DNA of 64,000 bases from Nitrobacter winogradskyi Nb-255 (GCF_000012725.1 NC_007406.1:1578001-1642000), one strand, 5' to 3'; counted from the stretch's first letter, positions 23,761 through 32,553 are shown. Translations and numbers: made by a program. The notes: a model not told the origin generated them from the letters alone.

Positions 23761-24174
23761 ATGTGCAACTGGTCCGCTTATTGGCGAATGCCCTCCGCCA
23801 GGCAAATGGAAAAACTTGCGCGCGAGCAGCGCCAGGATGAACCAAATTCCGAGCCGGACGGCTGGTGGCACTCGGTTCTGAACGATCCGCGCGCGACCGG
23901 TGCCCCTCGCCTGCCGATCCACCAACTACGCCTGAACGAAATCCCGCGGGACGTCCTTCGCGTCGAGTGCTTACGCTGTACGCGCATTGTGGAAATCCAG
24001 AAGGCCGACGCGGTTCGGCTGTACGGTCCACATGCCATCTGGAAAGATGTCGGCCGAAAGCTACTCGACGATGGGTGCAAATATCGCACCGGGCGTCATG
24101 AGGAAGACGGCTGCTGGCCAGATTGGCGTCTTGAATCCGCCTCAATCGCGAGCGAACTACGTATATTGCTTTAA
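23761..24174 (+). CDS. Hypothetical protein with zinc-ribbon-like cysteines
   Basis: This 137-residue protein contains LRVECLRCTRIVEIQ (CxxC) and a second pair of cysteines in DDGCKYRTG...EDGCWPDW, which may hold a zinc. Similar short proteins with this pattern recur in rhizobial genomes without known role. An overlapping minus-strand frame exists, but its composition is that of a shadow. It is one of two plus-strand genes in this end of E1, the next starting 16 bases downstream. Confidence 0.55.
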   Translation: MCNWSAYWRMPSARQMEKLAREQRQDEPNSEPDGWWHSVLNDPRATGAPRLPIHQLRLNEIPRDVLRVECLRCTRIVEIQKADAVRLYGPHAIWKDVGRKLLDDGCKYRTGRHEEDGCWPDWRLESASIASELRILL

Positions 24175-24190
24175 AAATGGACTTTTCAAA

Positions 24191-24370
24191 ATGAATATTG
24201 GCGATATTTTTCAGTTCCCATACCAAGGATACTTCATACCTTTTAGGATTTTCGAGATCGACGCTGATCGAAATGATGTATTGCTGCAAAAAGTGTTTTC
24301 TAACGGTGCTGACACGCCGCCCAAGGCTTTCAAAGCATATGACATAGAGCCCTACTGGCAGACACGCTAA
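24191..24370 (+). CDS. Small hypothetical protein
   Basis: This 59-residue protein starts MNIGDIFQFPYQGYFIPF and looks like a small beta-rich domain. It lies directly after the CxxC protein gene on the same strand and converges with the phage genes. AT content is higher than in the neighbours, in keeping with recently gained cargo. No family recognised. Confidence 0.5.
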   Translation: MNIGDIFQFPYQGYFIPFRIFEIDADRNDVLLQKVFSNGADTPPKAFKAYDIEPYWQTR

Positions 24371-24387
24371 CTCATCCCGCGCTTCCA

Positions 24388-24762
24388 CTACCCAAACATC
24401 GCATCGAACAGCGCCGGGGTCACTTTGCGCGAACTGACTTTCGGCTTGTCCGGCTCCTTCGCTAGGGCAGCGGCGACTTCCAGCCATGTCGCGTCCAATG
24501 CGCGGATCATGTCCAGTTCGAAAGGTCGCACCGGCTCGCGCCGTAGCCGCGACCAGGATTCAATGTCCGCGTAAGCGATAGGATTGGCGCCGAACCCGTT
24601 GCTGCCGCGCGTCGCGTGCAGGTCGAGGAATATCCCCCATACGCGCAGGCCGGCTGCGGGAATTTCAGGCGCGTCCGGTTCGTTTTCAGCGCCGGGGTGG
24701 CGGTCCATCCGCCAGCGGAGGATGTAGACGAGCCGATCGGAAAGCCATTGCAGGTTGATCAT
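24388..24762 (-). CDS. Phage protein, tail-assembly-chaperone-like
   Basis: This 124-residue protein has the stretch AYADIESWSRLRREPVRPFE followed by LDMIRALDATWL. By recollection this resembles small proteins encoded near the tape measure in alphaproteobacterial phages and gene-transfer agents (annotated as tail assembly chaperone or unknown). It overlaps the tape-measure gene by 4 bases and is the last gene of the virion block. The assignment is tentative. Confidence 0.55.
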   Translation of the reverse strand: MINLQWLSDRLVYILRWRMDRHPGAENEPDAPEIPAAGLRVWGIFLDLHATRGSNGFGANPIAYADIESWSRLRREPVRPFELDMIRALDATWLEVAAALAKEPDKPKVSSRKVTPALFDAMFG

Positions 24763-26765
24763 AGCAACCTCCGATTCTTTGCGTTCCTGACAGCTTGGAC
24801 CGTGAGCATGGGCAAGTTAGCCTTCAAATCGGCGACTTGCTGCTCAACCCGTTGAAGTCCCGCCGCATCAGCGCCCGTGGCGTCGATATTCACCATCACC
24901 GGTACATTTATATCCCCGCCCCCGCCCACCGAACCGATTTGATGGTTCGGGATGACCTGAGACCCGCGCGGCAGGTTGACCAGTTCCGGTCCTTTCTCGC
25001 CGACGATGGCGAGACCACCCGGTGCATTGTCCGTACCGTTCGCGAACTTCGGAATGAGCGCGGACAGAATGCCGCCCCCGCTCCCGCCGCCACCCATCAA
25101 GTTCGCCAGTGGTCCGAGCACGGCCTGCTTGACCGCGATCTTGGCAAGTTCCGCAAGAATGGACTGTGCCATGGACTTGAATGCTTCTTCGACCGTCTTG
25201 GTCCCGGTGACGATCTCGCCGAAGTCGTCGGCGATGCGATCGAGCGAACCGACGGAGAGGTATTCTAGCTGCCGACCCACGTCAGCAGATTCCCGCGCGA
25301 ACGACGCCAATGGACTATTCAAGCGCTCCAATTCGCCGCGCGCCTTGGCATAGGCGTCCGCAAGAGCCTCGATCTTGGCGCGCTGCTCGGCTGTCACCTC
25401 GACGTTTTTCTTGCCGGCGCGCTCATTGGCCTGCTTGGCCGCGGTCTCCAACTCGACGACAACTCTCGCCCGGTCCTGCTCCGTCGCTGTCTGATCGATC
25501 GTCGCCGCTTCGACCTTTAGAAGCTCGATCCGCTTGGCGATCTGGTCGTTTGACCGTTCGAACGGGTCACGGGTTGCGGCCGCGCCGTCCTTTTTGCCGG
25601 GCACCTTGAAGTCCGCCAGCGAAACCGGATTGACCTTCGGTCCCTCTGTCGTCCCGCCGGTAACTAAGACTCGCGCCGGCGTGGCTGGCGTCGCACCGAC
25701 CGGCGTCAGGCCATACTTCGCCATTTCCTCGGGCGAGAAGTCGGCGCCGAAGAACTTTGCAATCGTGGTCCATGCCGAATTGTTGCCGACGCTGGTCAAC
25801 CACTTTTGCAGCGTTTCCAGCTTGCCGGACGCGGCGTCAAAATAATCACTGAGCTTTTCGACCACGCCGGCAACGGCGGTCAGCCCCTTGGCAGCGTTGC
25901 CGCTCGCGCCGGTCGTCTTGTCGAGGTGTCCGACCAGTGCGATGAATGCGTTACCGATGCGGGCAGACGCCTGCCCGATGGTGCCGTCAGCTTTCGCGGC
26001 CTGCGCTTCGATCTGCGGCATACCAGCCAGGAAGGCACGGAAGAACGCCTCCGACGAAACCTTGCCATCGTTGACCAGGTTTTTCAGCGTCGAAACCGAA
26101 CCGCCCGCTTCTTTCAAACCCGCCGCAACTGCCTGCAGGATTGGCCGCGCGCCTTCGTTGACGCTGTTAAATTCCTCGGCTCGCACGACGCCAGATCCGA
26201 TCGCCTGCGAGAGTTGCAGCAACGCACCGGCCGCTTCTGTCGAATTTGTGCCGGCAACCCGCAGCGCAATCGAAACGCCGTCGGTGAATTTCATCAGGTC
26301 GGCGCTGTTAGCTTTCAGTTCCTTCTGCGCCTGCGAAGCCCGACTATAGAGCGTCACCAATGGCTCGATAGCGGTGCCGTTCTTCTGAGCGATCTGGAAG
26401 AGTGACGAAAACACCTTGTCCAACGCCGCATCTTCAAGGCCGGTCACCTTCAGCGCGTTCTGCAGTGACGTGAATTCCTGCGCCGCCTTGGATACCGTGC
26501 GGAACGCGGCGCTTCCGGCGATACCAACTGCGAAGGCCTTGGCGAACGAACCAATCTGGACGCTCGTCTGCGCCAGTGAGCGATTGATTGCCGTCGTCGA
26601 GCGGAGCATATCCTGCTCCATATTCTTCGTGGCGCGGCTGGATCCGGCTGTGAGTTGCCGATAAGTCCGCGTGCCGGTCTGCTCGGCTTTCACCATGCGC
26701 TTCTCGAACTCCGAGATCCGAGCCTCAAGCATCACGACTAGGCGTTCGCCAGTATCTTCAGCCAT
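24759..26765 (-). CDS. Phage tail tape-measure protein
   Basis: This 668-residue protein has an N-terminal coiled-coil (EARISEFEKRMVKAEQTG) and a tape-measure domain rich in Ala/Ser. The repeated pattern SQAIGSGVVRAEEFNSVNEG is typical of TMP_2-type tape measures. The C-terminus contains GGLAIVGEKGPELVNLPRGS, a motif frequent at tape-measure ends. Such proteins set tail length; at about 0.15 nm per residue this one would span roughly 100 nm. No tail-tube gene is found nearby, which is odd. Confidence 0.88.
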   Translation of the reverse strand: MAEDTGERLVVMLEARISEFEKRMVKAEQTGTRTYRQLTAGSSRATKNMEQDMLRSTTAINRSLAQTSVQIGSFAKAFAVGIAGSAAFRTVSKAAQEFTSLQNALKVTGLEDAALDKVFSSLFQIAQKNGTAIEPLVTLYSRASQAQKELKANSADLMKFTDGVSIALRVAGTNSTEAAGALLQLSQAIGSGVVRAEEFNSVNEGARPILQAVAAGLKEAGGSVSTLKNLVNDGKVSSEAFFRAFLAGMPQIEAQAAKADGTIGQASARIGNAFIALVGHLDKTTGASGNAAKGLTAVAGVVEKLSDYFDAASGKLETLQKWLTSVGNNSAWTTIAKFFGADFSPEEMAKYGLTPVGATPATPARVLVTGGTTEGPKVNPVSLADFKVPGKKDGAAATRDPFERSNDQIAKRIELLKVEAATIDQTATEQDRARVVVELETAAKQANERAGKKNVEVTAEQRAKIEALADAYAKARGELERLNSPLASFARESADVGRQLEYLSVGSLDRIADDFGEIVTGTKTVEEAFKSMAQSILAELAKIAVKQAVLGPLANLMGGGGSGGGILSALIPKFANGTDNAPGGLAIVGEKGPELVNLPRGSQVIPNHQIGSVGGGGDINVPVMVNIDATGADAAGLQRVEQQVADLKANLPMLTVQAVRNAKNRRLL

Positions 26766-26766
26766 G

Positions 26767-28380
26767 TTATCCTGCCTTCACAAACGCCCAATCGGGCGAC
26801 CAGTTCGGTGAATCGTAGATAGATCGCGCGTTGTCGCCAGCCGCGCACCGTGCAACAGCCATGGCAGTCGCAACCGCGCCGTCGATGCGGTCGCGAGACT
26901 TGCCCTTGTGAAAAGACTTGTTGCCGGCTTTGTCGGTTTCGGTGGCGATGTTGTCGAAGTTCCAGCGCAGCACGGGGTGTCCGCCGTGACGAAAGCGACG
27001 ACCGACGATCGCCCGTTCCAATTCCTTGATGGCGGGCGCCATTGTCACCCAGCCCTGACGCATCTCCACGGCTGGAAGGCCGTCTGCCAGGAGATTACTG
27101 AGCATGTTGCGCGCCAGATGCGGATCGAACGCGATTTCGCGGACGTTGAACCGGTCGCATAGATCGCGAATATGATTTTCAACGACATGGAAGTCGACGA
27201 CGTTGCCGGGTGTCGGGATAATGAATCCATCGGCGGCCCAAGCGGGATAGGCCACGCCATCCTTGTCCGCACGGCGCCGCAGATTGTCTTCCGGGCAGAA
27301 GAACCACGGCTGAACCTGATATCCATCATCGCCATCTCGCCAACAGGCGACGACGGCCGTGAGATCCGAATTACTGGAAAGGTCGACGCCTATCCAGCAT
27401 GACTCGCCTTTGAGTTCGTCCAGATTAACAGCCCTGGCGCCTTGATCGTAAACAAGCATTTCCACGAATGGCGATGTCGAGTGGTCAAGCCAGCGGTTCA
27501 AATTGAATTGGAGAAAGCTGTCGCGATCTGAAGGCGAGTTGATCGCCTTCTGCGCCTTGTCGCGATAGCTGGTCAGGTCCGGATATCCGTGGCGCATACC
27601 GGGATTTAGCGCGTGCCACACCGCTTCATCGCGCCAGTCGTCGCCTTCCTCAGCCATAAAGACAACAGGCAACGTGGCCGGGTCGTCAATCTCGCCCTTC
27701 TGAACCTTGATTGCGTAATCAATCGTTTTCCATGCAAGGTTTTCCTGTCCGCGACCCGACGTGGTGGCAACGATCATGAGCGTGTCGGGTACTTTTACGA
27801 GGGCAGAATCGAGCGCCTCCCATTGCACCCGGCCTGCCCTGCCCTCCCAAGCGTGAAGCTCGTCAGCGATGACGACGTTCGGCGTCTTGCCGTGTTGCAC
27901 CTTTCCATCGCTGGCGACAGCGATATAGCGGGATCGTTGCGCCTTGAACGTGATTGATGACGTGTATTCGCGAACAGCCAAGTGCTTCTCAAGGCGTCGA
28001 TCGTGCTGAACAATCATCGCGACTTCGTTGAATAGCTCCATGGCCTGTTCGTGAGCCGATGCCGCCGACACGACCAAGTTACCGGGTTGCCTTTCGGGGC
28101 CAATCAGGTGCAAAAGCGTGATCGCGCCGCATAGGGACGTTTTCCGGTTGCCGCGCGGAAGTAGCAAAACGAGCCGCCGCACCACGCGCCGTCCATCTTC
28201 ATGACGCGGGCCATAGAGCTTTCGAATGATACGCTCTTGCCACGGATCAAGCTGGAACGGGTGACCGCGCGCCGGATTCTTCGGATGCTTCAGCCTGCGA
28301 AGCCATTGCACCGCGCGCTCGCCGTAACCAAAAGGATCGGGAATCTCACTGCCGTCATTGATCCATGCAGGAACGAGCAT
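26767..28380 (-). CDS. terL: Terminase large subunit
   Basis: This 537-residue packaging motor is of the HK97/P27-partner type. The ATPase part has LLLPRGNRKTSLCGAITLLH (Walker A) and NVVIADELHAWEG (Walker B with catalytic Glu). The RNase-H-like nuclease part has GVDLSSNSDLTAV, EIAFDPHLARNML and DRIDGAVATAMA, giving the acidic metal ligands. It overlaps terS by one base and lies one base from the tape-measure gene. The gene is intact. Confidence 0.94.
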   Translation of the reverse strand: MLVPAWINDGSEIPDPFGYGERAVQWLRRLKHPKNPARGHPFQLDPWQERIIRKLYGPRHEDGRRVVRRLVLLLPRGNRKTSLCGAITLLHLIGPERQPGNLVVSAASAHEQAMELFNEVAMIVQHDRRLEKHLAVREYTSSITFKAQRSRYIAVASDGKVQHGKTPNVVIADELHAWEGRAGRVQWEALDSALVKVPDTLMIVATTSGRGQENLAWKTIDYAIKVQKGEIDDPATLPVVFMAEEGDDWRDEAVWHALNPGMRHGYPDLTSYRDKAQKAINSPSDRDSFLQFNLNRWLDHSTSPFVEMLVYDQGARAVNLDELKGESCWIGVDLSSNSDLTAVVACWRDGDDGYQVQPWFFCPEDNLRRRADKDGVAYPAWAADGFIIPTPGNVVDFHVVENHIRDLCDRFNVREIAFDPHLARNMLSNLLADGLPAVEMRQGWVTMAPAIKELERAIVGRRFRHGGHPVLRWNFDNIATETDKAGNKSFHKGKSRDRIDGAVATAMAVARCAAGDNARSIYDSPNWSPDWAFVKAG

Positions 28381-28775
28381 CAGTCTAACAGCGAGTCCTC
28401 TTCGTCATCATCCCGGATCGCCGGCCGACTACGCGAAACCGGCGTCAGCCCCATTTCCACGGCGAGCAAGCGCGCGCGCGTCATGGCATCCGAGAGGATC
28501 ACGCCGGCGGGATGGCGTTTAAGCAGCCCGCTTTCGGCGCCATAGACGTGGCCTTCGGTTTGCAGGATCCGTTCCATCTCCCTCACCTGCCCGATCGCGA
28601 TGCAGTAGTTTTCGAGCGATCCGAGGTCCGCGTCCGTAAGAATGCGCCGCTCTATAAGATCAGGCAGAATACGCTTCCATTCGCGCTTGGCGTCCGCCGA
28701 AAGCCATTTCGGGACAGCCGGCGCCCGCTTCATCGCTGCGGAGTCGGTGCGCAGATGGGGCTTGGTGCCTTTCAT
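28380..28775 (-). CDS. terS: Terminase small subunit, P27 family
   Basis: This 131-residue protein has a core PKWLSADAKREWKRILPDLI and LGSLENYCIAIGQVREMERI. This pattern is seen in P27-type small terminases, which recognise DNA for packaging. The ATG overlaps the stop of the Gly-rich protein gene (TGATG); a GTG one codon upstream is possible. It is directly followed by terL. Confidence 0.88.
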   Translation of the reverse strand: MKGTKPHLRTDSAAMKRAPAVPKWLSADAKREWKRILPDLIERRILTDADLGSLENYCIAIGQVREMERILQTEGHVYGAESGLLKRHPAGVILSDAMTRARLLAVEMGLTPVSRSRPAIRDDDEEDSLLD

Positions 28776-29824
28776 CACGACCCGTAATGCTCGGTAACGA
28801 TGATTATGCCAGAACCGCCCGCACCGCCTGCCGCACCGCCGGTTCCGGCCGAACCACCGTTGCCTCCCGCGGCGACCGAATAGGAGTAGGTTGACGTCGG
28901 CGAATTTATAATCGCCTTGACGTAACCTCCCGAACCGCCGCCTCCGCCGCCGTTTGGCGTCGTATTGACGCCACCGCCACCGCCGCCAGAACCGGTGTTA
29001 GCAGCGGCCGCAGTACCCGCACCTGCACCCGCCGCGCCGCCAGCGCCAGCACCGCCGAAGGGGCTAGCACCGCCGGAGCCACCCTGTGTGCTGTTGACAC
29101 CAGAACCATTACCGCCGCCTGCGCCGGTTAAATTGACATATCCCCCTGATGCAGAACCTCCGGTGCCGCGGCCCGCATTCGCCCCGCCGTTCGCTCCCCC
29201 ACCAGTGAGGTCTCCAAACGTGGTATTCCCGGCCGCGAAGCCGTTGCCATAACTTGTGCCGGAGCCAGACCCGCCACCCCCACCGCCGATAAGTTCGACT
29301 TCGATCCATTTGCAGCCGGCTGGCGTCGTGTAGGTACCCGAACCGGTCGTGAATACTTGGGTGGTCGGGAGTGTGTCAGATATTTCGAGGGTACCGCGAG
29401 CCTCCGCAGCATCCGCAGCCGTAAACAGTGCCTTGCCGACCGTGGTGCCGCCTAGATTGTCCAAAGCGGTGTCAGCGTCGTCCAAGTCGCTGAGGTTATT
29501 AGCAGGTATGAGGATATCCGCGGCTGATGCGGTGAGGGACAGAACCGCCGTTCCACTCAGATTGATTTTTGACGTTCCCGCAGTCCCGCCAATCTTGGAC
29601 TTAGCAACAGTTGTGCGAGCCATCGTAGTGACACCGCCACCGATCGTCCCGATGCCTTCTTCGAAGTCCAAGCCATCCACGATCATGTATCGAACCGTGT
29701 CGCCGTCGCCTGCACCAGCTTCAGTCGGCGTGAGGAACGCATTTGATGACGCCGATCCGAACGTTACGTCCCCGGTCCCGGTCGTCGCGATATTGACCTT
29801 CACGCGGTCGAATAGTTTGAACAT
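28775..29824 (-). CDS. Glycine-rich phage tail or fibre protein
   Basis: This 349-residue protein has an N-terminal part without repeats (FKLFDRVKVNIATTGTGDVT) that resembles the start of small phage tail proteins. A region PAGCKWIEVELIGGGGGGS opens about 170 residues of Gly/Ser/Asn repeats, ending GIIIVTEHYGS. This Gly-rich C-terminal fold is found in tail fibre or adhesin tips. It lies between head-closure genes and terS, an unusual spot. The repeats are protein-level and not a CRISPR. Confidence 0.75.
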   Translation of the reverse strand: MFKLFDRVKVNIATTGTGDVTFGSASSNAFLTPTEAGAGDGDTVRYMIVDGLDFEEGIGTIGGGVTTMARTTVAKSKIGGTAGTSKINLSGTAVLSLTASAADILIPANNLSDLDDADTALDNLGGTTVGKALFTAADAAEARGTLEISDTLPTTQVFTTGSGTYTTPAGCKWIEVELIGGGGGGSGSGTSYGNGFAAGNTTFGDLTGGGANGGANAGRGTGGSASGGYVNLTGAGGGNGSGVNSTQGGSGGASPFGGAGAGGAAGAGAGTAAAANTGSGGGGGGVNTTPNGGGGGGSGGYVKAIINSPTSTYSYSVAAGGNGGSAGTGGAAGGAGGSGIIIVTEHYGS

Positions 29825-29949
29825 TAGATTCCCTCACCCGGCATGAATCCGCAGCCAGAGCCGAGCGGATCATCCGGTTCGGGCTGCTGTGCGGGCTTTG
29901 GCTTCTGGTCTTCGGCAGCCTTGGACTGTTCGTTCTGATTTTCGGTCAT
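29824..29949 (-). CDS. Very small phage protein, 41 residues
   Basis: The reading frame MTENQNEQSKAAEDQKPKPA... ending GFMPGEGI sits exactly between two phage genes. Its ATG overlaps the upstream stop by 4 bases (ATGA), and its own stop TAA shares one base with the ATG of the Gly-rich protein (TAATG). This perfect packing argues that it is translated. It is hydrophilic and Pro/Gln/Glu-rich, with no recognised family. Confidence 0.6.
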   Translation of the reverse strand: MTENQNEQSKAAEDQKPKPAQQPEPDDPLGSGCGFMPGEGI

Positions 29950-30260
29950 GCTATTTTCTGACATCTCAACTCCAATCCGGCTCGGCGGCCGATCTGCTTG
30001 GTTTCTTTGATATTGTGGTTATCCCCATCGAACAGCACACGATCTGCGGTGGTGATTTCGTCTATCCAGCGAACGCGAAAGACGGTGACGGTCTCGTCTG
30101 ATGCACCGAAATTCCGGATGAACTCCTCGGTCGATTGCTGGATAATCTGCGCGCGAACCGTCGCGAGCGTGGTCCACGTCTCCGCCGGCGTGCCGTAATC
30201 GTCGACGGTGTTGGTGAAACGCTGAATGGCGATTTGCTGATCCAGCTTACCGGCCCTCAT
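29946..30260 (-). CDS. Phage head closure (head-tail joining) protein
   Basis: This 104-residue protein begins MRAGKLDQQIAIQRF and contains DDYGTPAETWTTLATVRAQI, the pattern of SPP1 gp16/HK97 head-tail joining proteins. They seal the portal after packaging. The ATG overlaps the preceding gene by 4 bases. It is part of a tightly overlapping run from the connector gene down to terL. Confidence 0.87.
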   Translation of the reverse strand: MRAGKLDQQIAIQRFTNTVDDYGTPAETWTTLATVRAQIIQQSTEEFIRNFGASDETVTVFRVRWIDEITTADRVLFDGDNHNIKETKQIGRRAGLELRCQKIA

Positions 30261-30691
30261 ATGACGACGCTCCATCGCGCCTGGACCAGTGAGTTGATGG
30301 TCAGTACCGCGTGCGACATCTCTCCGCCGGGATCGCGCAAGTAGCGCACGCCATCGACGCGGCAATCGGCGCAAACGAAATCCGGATCACCTATATCGAG
30401 CCGCCGCACCCGGCCAATCGCCTTTCGGACAGCGCCAGCGATCGCCTTGACGCCTGCTGTGCTTGGCTCCGTCTTCCAAATGTGCAGCATCGAATAGACG
30501 CGGATGTAATCCCGCTTCAGCGTAAAGTCCTCGTCCACTTCCTGATCTTCGCCAAGAATGATGGATGGACTCGGCGCCGGTCGTTCGTTGCGATCCAAAA
30601 TGTTCGCAGGCGGCACAAGCGCAGTGACCGCCGCGGTGTTGATCAACCGCAACCGGATTGCCTTTTGGAGTGCCAGTGCGGGGCTACTCAT
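30257..30691 (-). CDS. DUF3168 family tail-completion-like protein
   Basis: This 144-residue protein begins MSSPALALQKAIRLRL and contains VPPANILDRNERPAPSPSII. It is typical of DUF3168, the family of the HK97/lambda-type tail completion (gpU-like) proteins that cap the tail at the head end. Its position after the gp10-like gene fits. It overlaps both neighbours by 4 bases. Confidence 0.83.
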   Translation of the reverse strand: MSSPALALQKAIRLRLINTAAVTALVPPANILDRNERPAPSPSIILGEDQEVDEDFTLKRDYIRVYSMLHIWKTEPSTAGVKAIAGAVRKAIGRVRRLDIGDPDFVCADCRVDGVRYLRDPGGEMSHAVLTINSLVQARWSVVI

Positions 30692-31113
30692 TTCCCCTTG
30701 GACTCCTTTACGGCTTTGTTGATTGCTCGCTTAATCCGCGACGTGATGCGCTTGCGGTACAGGCGGAACGCGGGCCAAAAGAACGGCTGCGCTGGCGCTT
30801 TCGCGGTTCCGTACTCGACCAAATGCGCGTAGCGGACCTTGGTATTACCTACCGTGACTGCAACGCTAGTTTCGCCCACCACCTTCGAACCGCCCGGCTG
30901 AGAGTACGCCGGCGTGGTTTCGCCTGGTCCCGTGACGGCGATAGAATCGATCAGGTCGCCTGTGTCGCGGCTGGCCTCGGCCAATTGACGCATAGCCGAC
31001 TTCAATTCTTCACCCGATTTTAGCAGCGCAGGCTTGACCGCGGCGCGGACTTCCTTCGGGATCGCAGCCATGCGGCGCTGAAAGCTGGAAAGCCCGCCAT
31101 CATCATTCGTCAT
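30688..31113 (-). CDS. HK97 gp10-family tail component
   Basis: This 141-residue protein starts MTNDDGGLSSFQRRMAAIPK. It contains ALLKSGEELKSAMRQLAEAS, GDLIDSIAV, VRYAHLVEYGTAKAPAQPFF and a basic C-terminus, the full HK97_gp10 pattern. These proteins act at the head-tail junction or in tail completion. The ATG was selected because the sequence before it lies inside the upstream connector gene (11-base overlap). Confidence 0.9.
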   Translation of the reverse strand: MTNDDGGLSSFQRRMAAIPKEVRAAVKPALLKSGEELKSAMRQLAEASRDTGDLIDSIAVTGPGETTPAYSQPGGSKVVGETSVAVTVGNTKVRYAHLVEYGTAKAPAQPFFWPAFRLYRKRITSRIKRAINKAVKESKGK

Positions 31114-31423
31114 CGGGCGTGCTCCACCAGCGTCGATATTCGCGGATGATGTCTGAAACGCCGTGCGGCAGTTGCTGTGCGGAGACGCCAACCAGTGTCG
31201 CCTCACGATTTTCGTACCAATGTCCGACAAGCTGCAGAACGGCTTCGACCAAGGCGGGCGGCACCGGCTCTTGATCCACGCCGCCATAGATGGACTCGAT
31301 TTTGTAGCCGAGCCACGACTCCAGATAGTCTTGTGCCGCGGAAACCTTGCGGGTCAGCAGTGTATCATCGATGTCCGACGTGACATTGAGTTGCGCCTTG
31401 GCGTCGGCAAGCGTTGCGATCAT
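31103..31423 (-). CDS. Phage head-tail connector, gp6-like
   Basis: This 106-residue protein contains LADAKAQLNVTSDIDDTLLT and KVSAAQDYLESWLGY, typical of gp6/gp15-type connector proteins that bind below the portal. LVGHWYENRE in the middle and RRWW near the end are family landmarks. It shares one base with the stop of the upstream gene (TAATG). Confidence 0.9.
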   Translation of the reverse strand: MIATLADAKAQLNVTSDIDDTLLTRKVSAAQDYLESWLGYKIESIYGGVDQEPVPPALVEAVLQLVGHWYENREATLVGVSAQQLPHGVSDIIREYRRWWSTPDDE

Positions 31424-31725
31424 TAGGAAAAAACTCCCAATTCGGTCAAATCTTGCGTTGTGGACCCCCGCCGGTCCCGCTGCGTTCCCTGAAACTTTTC
31501 GACCACCCCCGGTATCCGCATGAACCGCTCACGAACCGCTTCAGGATCGACGCCGGCGAGCGTGCAGACGATGGGAAAGTCGATGGTGTCGGTCAGCAGC
31601 CATTGAATGGCCGCGTGCTGGTCACGCTGTGCGTCCTTGCCAGTGCGTGTCGTTGTTGCATCCGTGATGGCTTGGCCGAGCACGGCACACCACAATTGTC
31701 GGTCGTGTTTCTCATCGTTTTGCAT
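31423..31725 (-). CDS. Hypothetical phage protein
   Basis: This 100-residue protein starts MQNDEKHDRQLWCAVLGQAI. It has a helical region DAQRDQHAAIQWLLTDTIDF and a stretch VCTLAGVDPEAVRERFMRI. The second half resembles small helix-turn-helix or terminase-associated proteins in phages, but I cannot name it. A longer frame upstream would read into the HNH gene. It sits between HNH and the connector gene and overlaps the latter by one base. Confidence 0.6.
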   Translation of the reverse strand: MQNDEKHDRQLWCAVLGQAITDATTTRTGKDAQRDQHAAIQWLLTDTIDFPIVCTLAGVDPEAVRERFMRIPGVVEKFQGTQRDRRGSTTQDLTELGVFS

Positions 31726-31727
31726 GG

Positions 31728-32063
31728 TCACGATGCACGCTCCATGCGCTGCTTGCGGCTGTTGTGGCAGGAGAAGCAAAGCGACTGCCAATTGCCTCGA
31801 TCCCAAAATAGTTTGGTGTCGCCACGGTGTGGTCTAATGTGATCAACGACACGAGCGGCTGCACCACACATGACGCAACGAGGGTGCTTATCGAGAAAGT
31901 ATGAGCGAGCCTTTTGCCATGTATTGTCATAACCGCGCTCTCGCGCATTCGGCCGGCGCTTGTCAGCTTCGGCACGTGTACGCTGCTGACACACACAACG
32001 AACGCCATAGGCGACCTTGAGGCCGCAGGAGCAGATACGTGGCGCACGAAAAGGCATTGGCAT
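31728..32063 (-). CDS. HNH endonuclease
   Basis: This 111-residue protein has zinc cysteines CSCGLKV...CVC and PRCVMCG, then the HNH core VVDHIRPHRGD...NWQSLCFSCHNSRK. HNH proteins next to terminase are needed for DNA packaging in HK97-like phages. The second in-frame ATG (MPMPFRAP) was preferred since AGGA lies close before it; a start at 32,090 is possible. Here the gene is separated from terL by eight genes, unlike the usual adjacency. Confidence 0.88.
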   Translation of the reverse strand: MPMPFRAPRICSCGLKVAYGVRCVCQQRTRAEADKRRPNARERGYDNTWQKARSYFLDKHPRCVMCGAAARVVDHIRPHRGDTKLFWDRGNWQSLCFSCHNSRKQRMERAS

Positions 32064-32160
32064 TCCTAGTTTAGGGTACGGGAGTCGCATGACTTACGAG
32101 GACCGCGACTCCCGTTCCACTAAGCGCGCCCGTGGCGGCAAGCGCGCTCAGTGACTAGTG

Positions 32161-32553
32161 TTAGGCGACAGGCCGCGAGCGCGCGTGACCGAGCACGGCA
32201 ACAGCGCCAGCCGCGATCGACGTTCCGCTGTTCTTGGTCACAACGACACGGGCGTACTTCCTGTGGCCGATATACGACTGCTTATAAGTGCTCGACTCCT
32301 CAAGAGAGTCCGGAAGCGTCCCGACGAGGTGCGTTGCGTCGACGTCGGTGAAGTCACCGTCGGTGGTCGTGTCTGACTCCTGCAGCTTCGCGGTGAAGCT
32401 CGGTGCAGGCGAACCGGCGGTCGCACCAGTATTGATGACAAACGCGCAACTCTCGAAACCGGCCGTATCGACGGTTTCGCCCTTGATGGTTGCGGACTGC
32501 ACCGCTGGCGCAAGAGCCTGAACGGTGCCGATGTTGGAAGCGATATCACGCAT
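32161..32553 (-). CDS. Hypothetical virion-associated protein
   Basis: This 130-residue protein is encoded directly after the major capsid gene (12-base gap). It is beta-rich (SATIKGETVDTAGFESCAFV, SYIGHRKYARVVVTKNSGTS). Position and size fit a head decoration or stabilisation protein, but the sequence family was not recognised. The pattern TAKLQESDTTTDGDFTDV recalls small phage structural proteins found in the same place in other alphaproteobacterial prophages. Confidence 0.6.
   Translation of the reverse strand: MRDIASNIGTVQALAPAVQSATIKGETVDTAGFESCAFVINTGATAGSPAPSFTAKLQESDTTTDGDFTDVDATHLVGTLPDSLEESSTYKQSYIGHRKYARVVVTKNSGTSIAAGAVAVLGHARSRPVA

Noticed and set aside
23741-24487. 248-codon minus-strand frame in the left arm of E1
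   Set aside because: It covers two better plus-strand genes and begins in the tail gene; composition is that of a shadow.
28900-29280. Repeated GC-rich motif in the fibre-like gene, seen as a possible CRISPR or tandem repeat
   Set aside because: It is codon-level repetition of Gly/Ser/Asn in one frame; there are no equal spacers.
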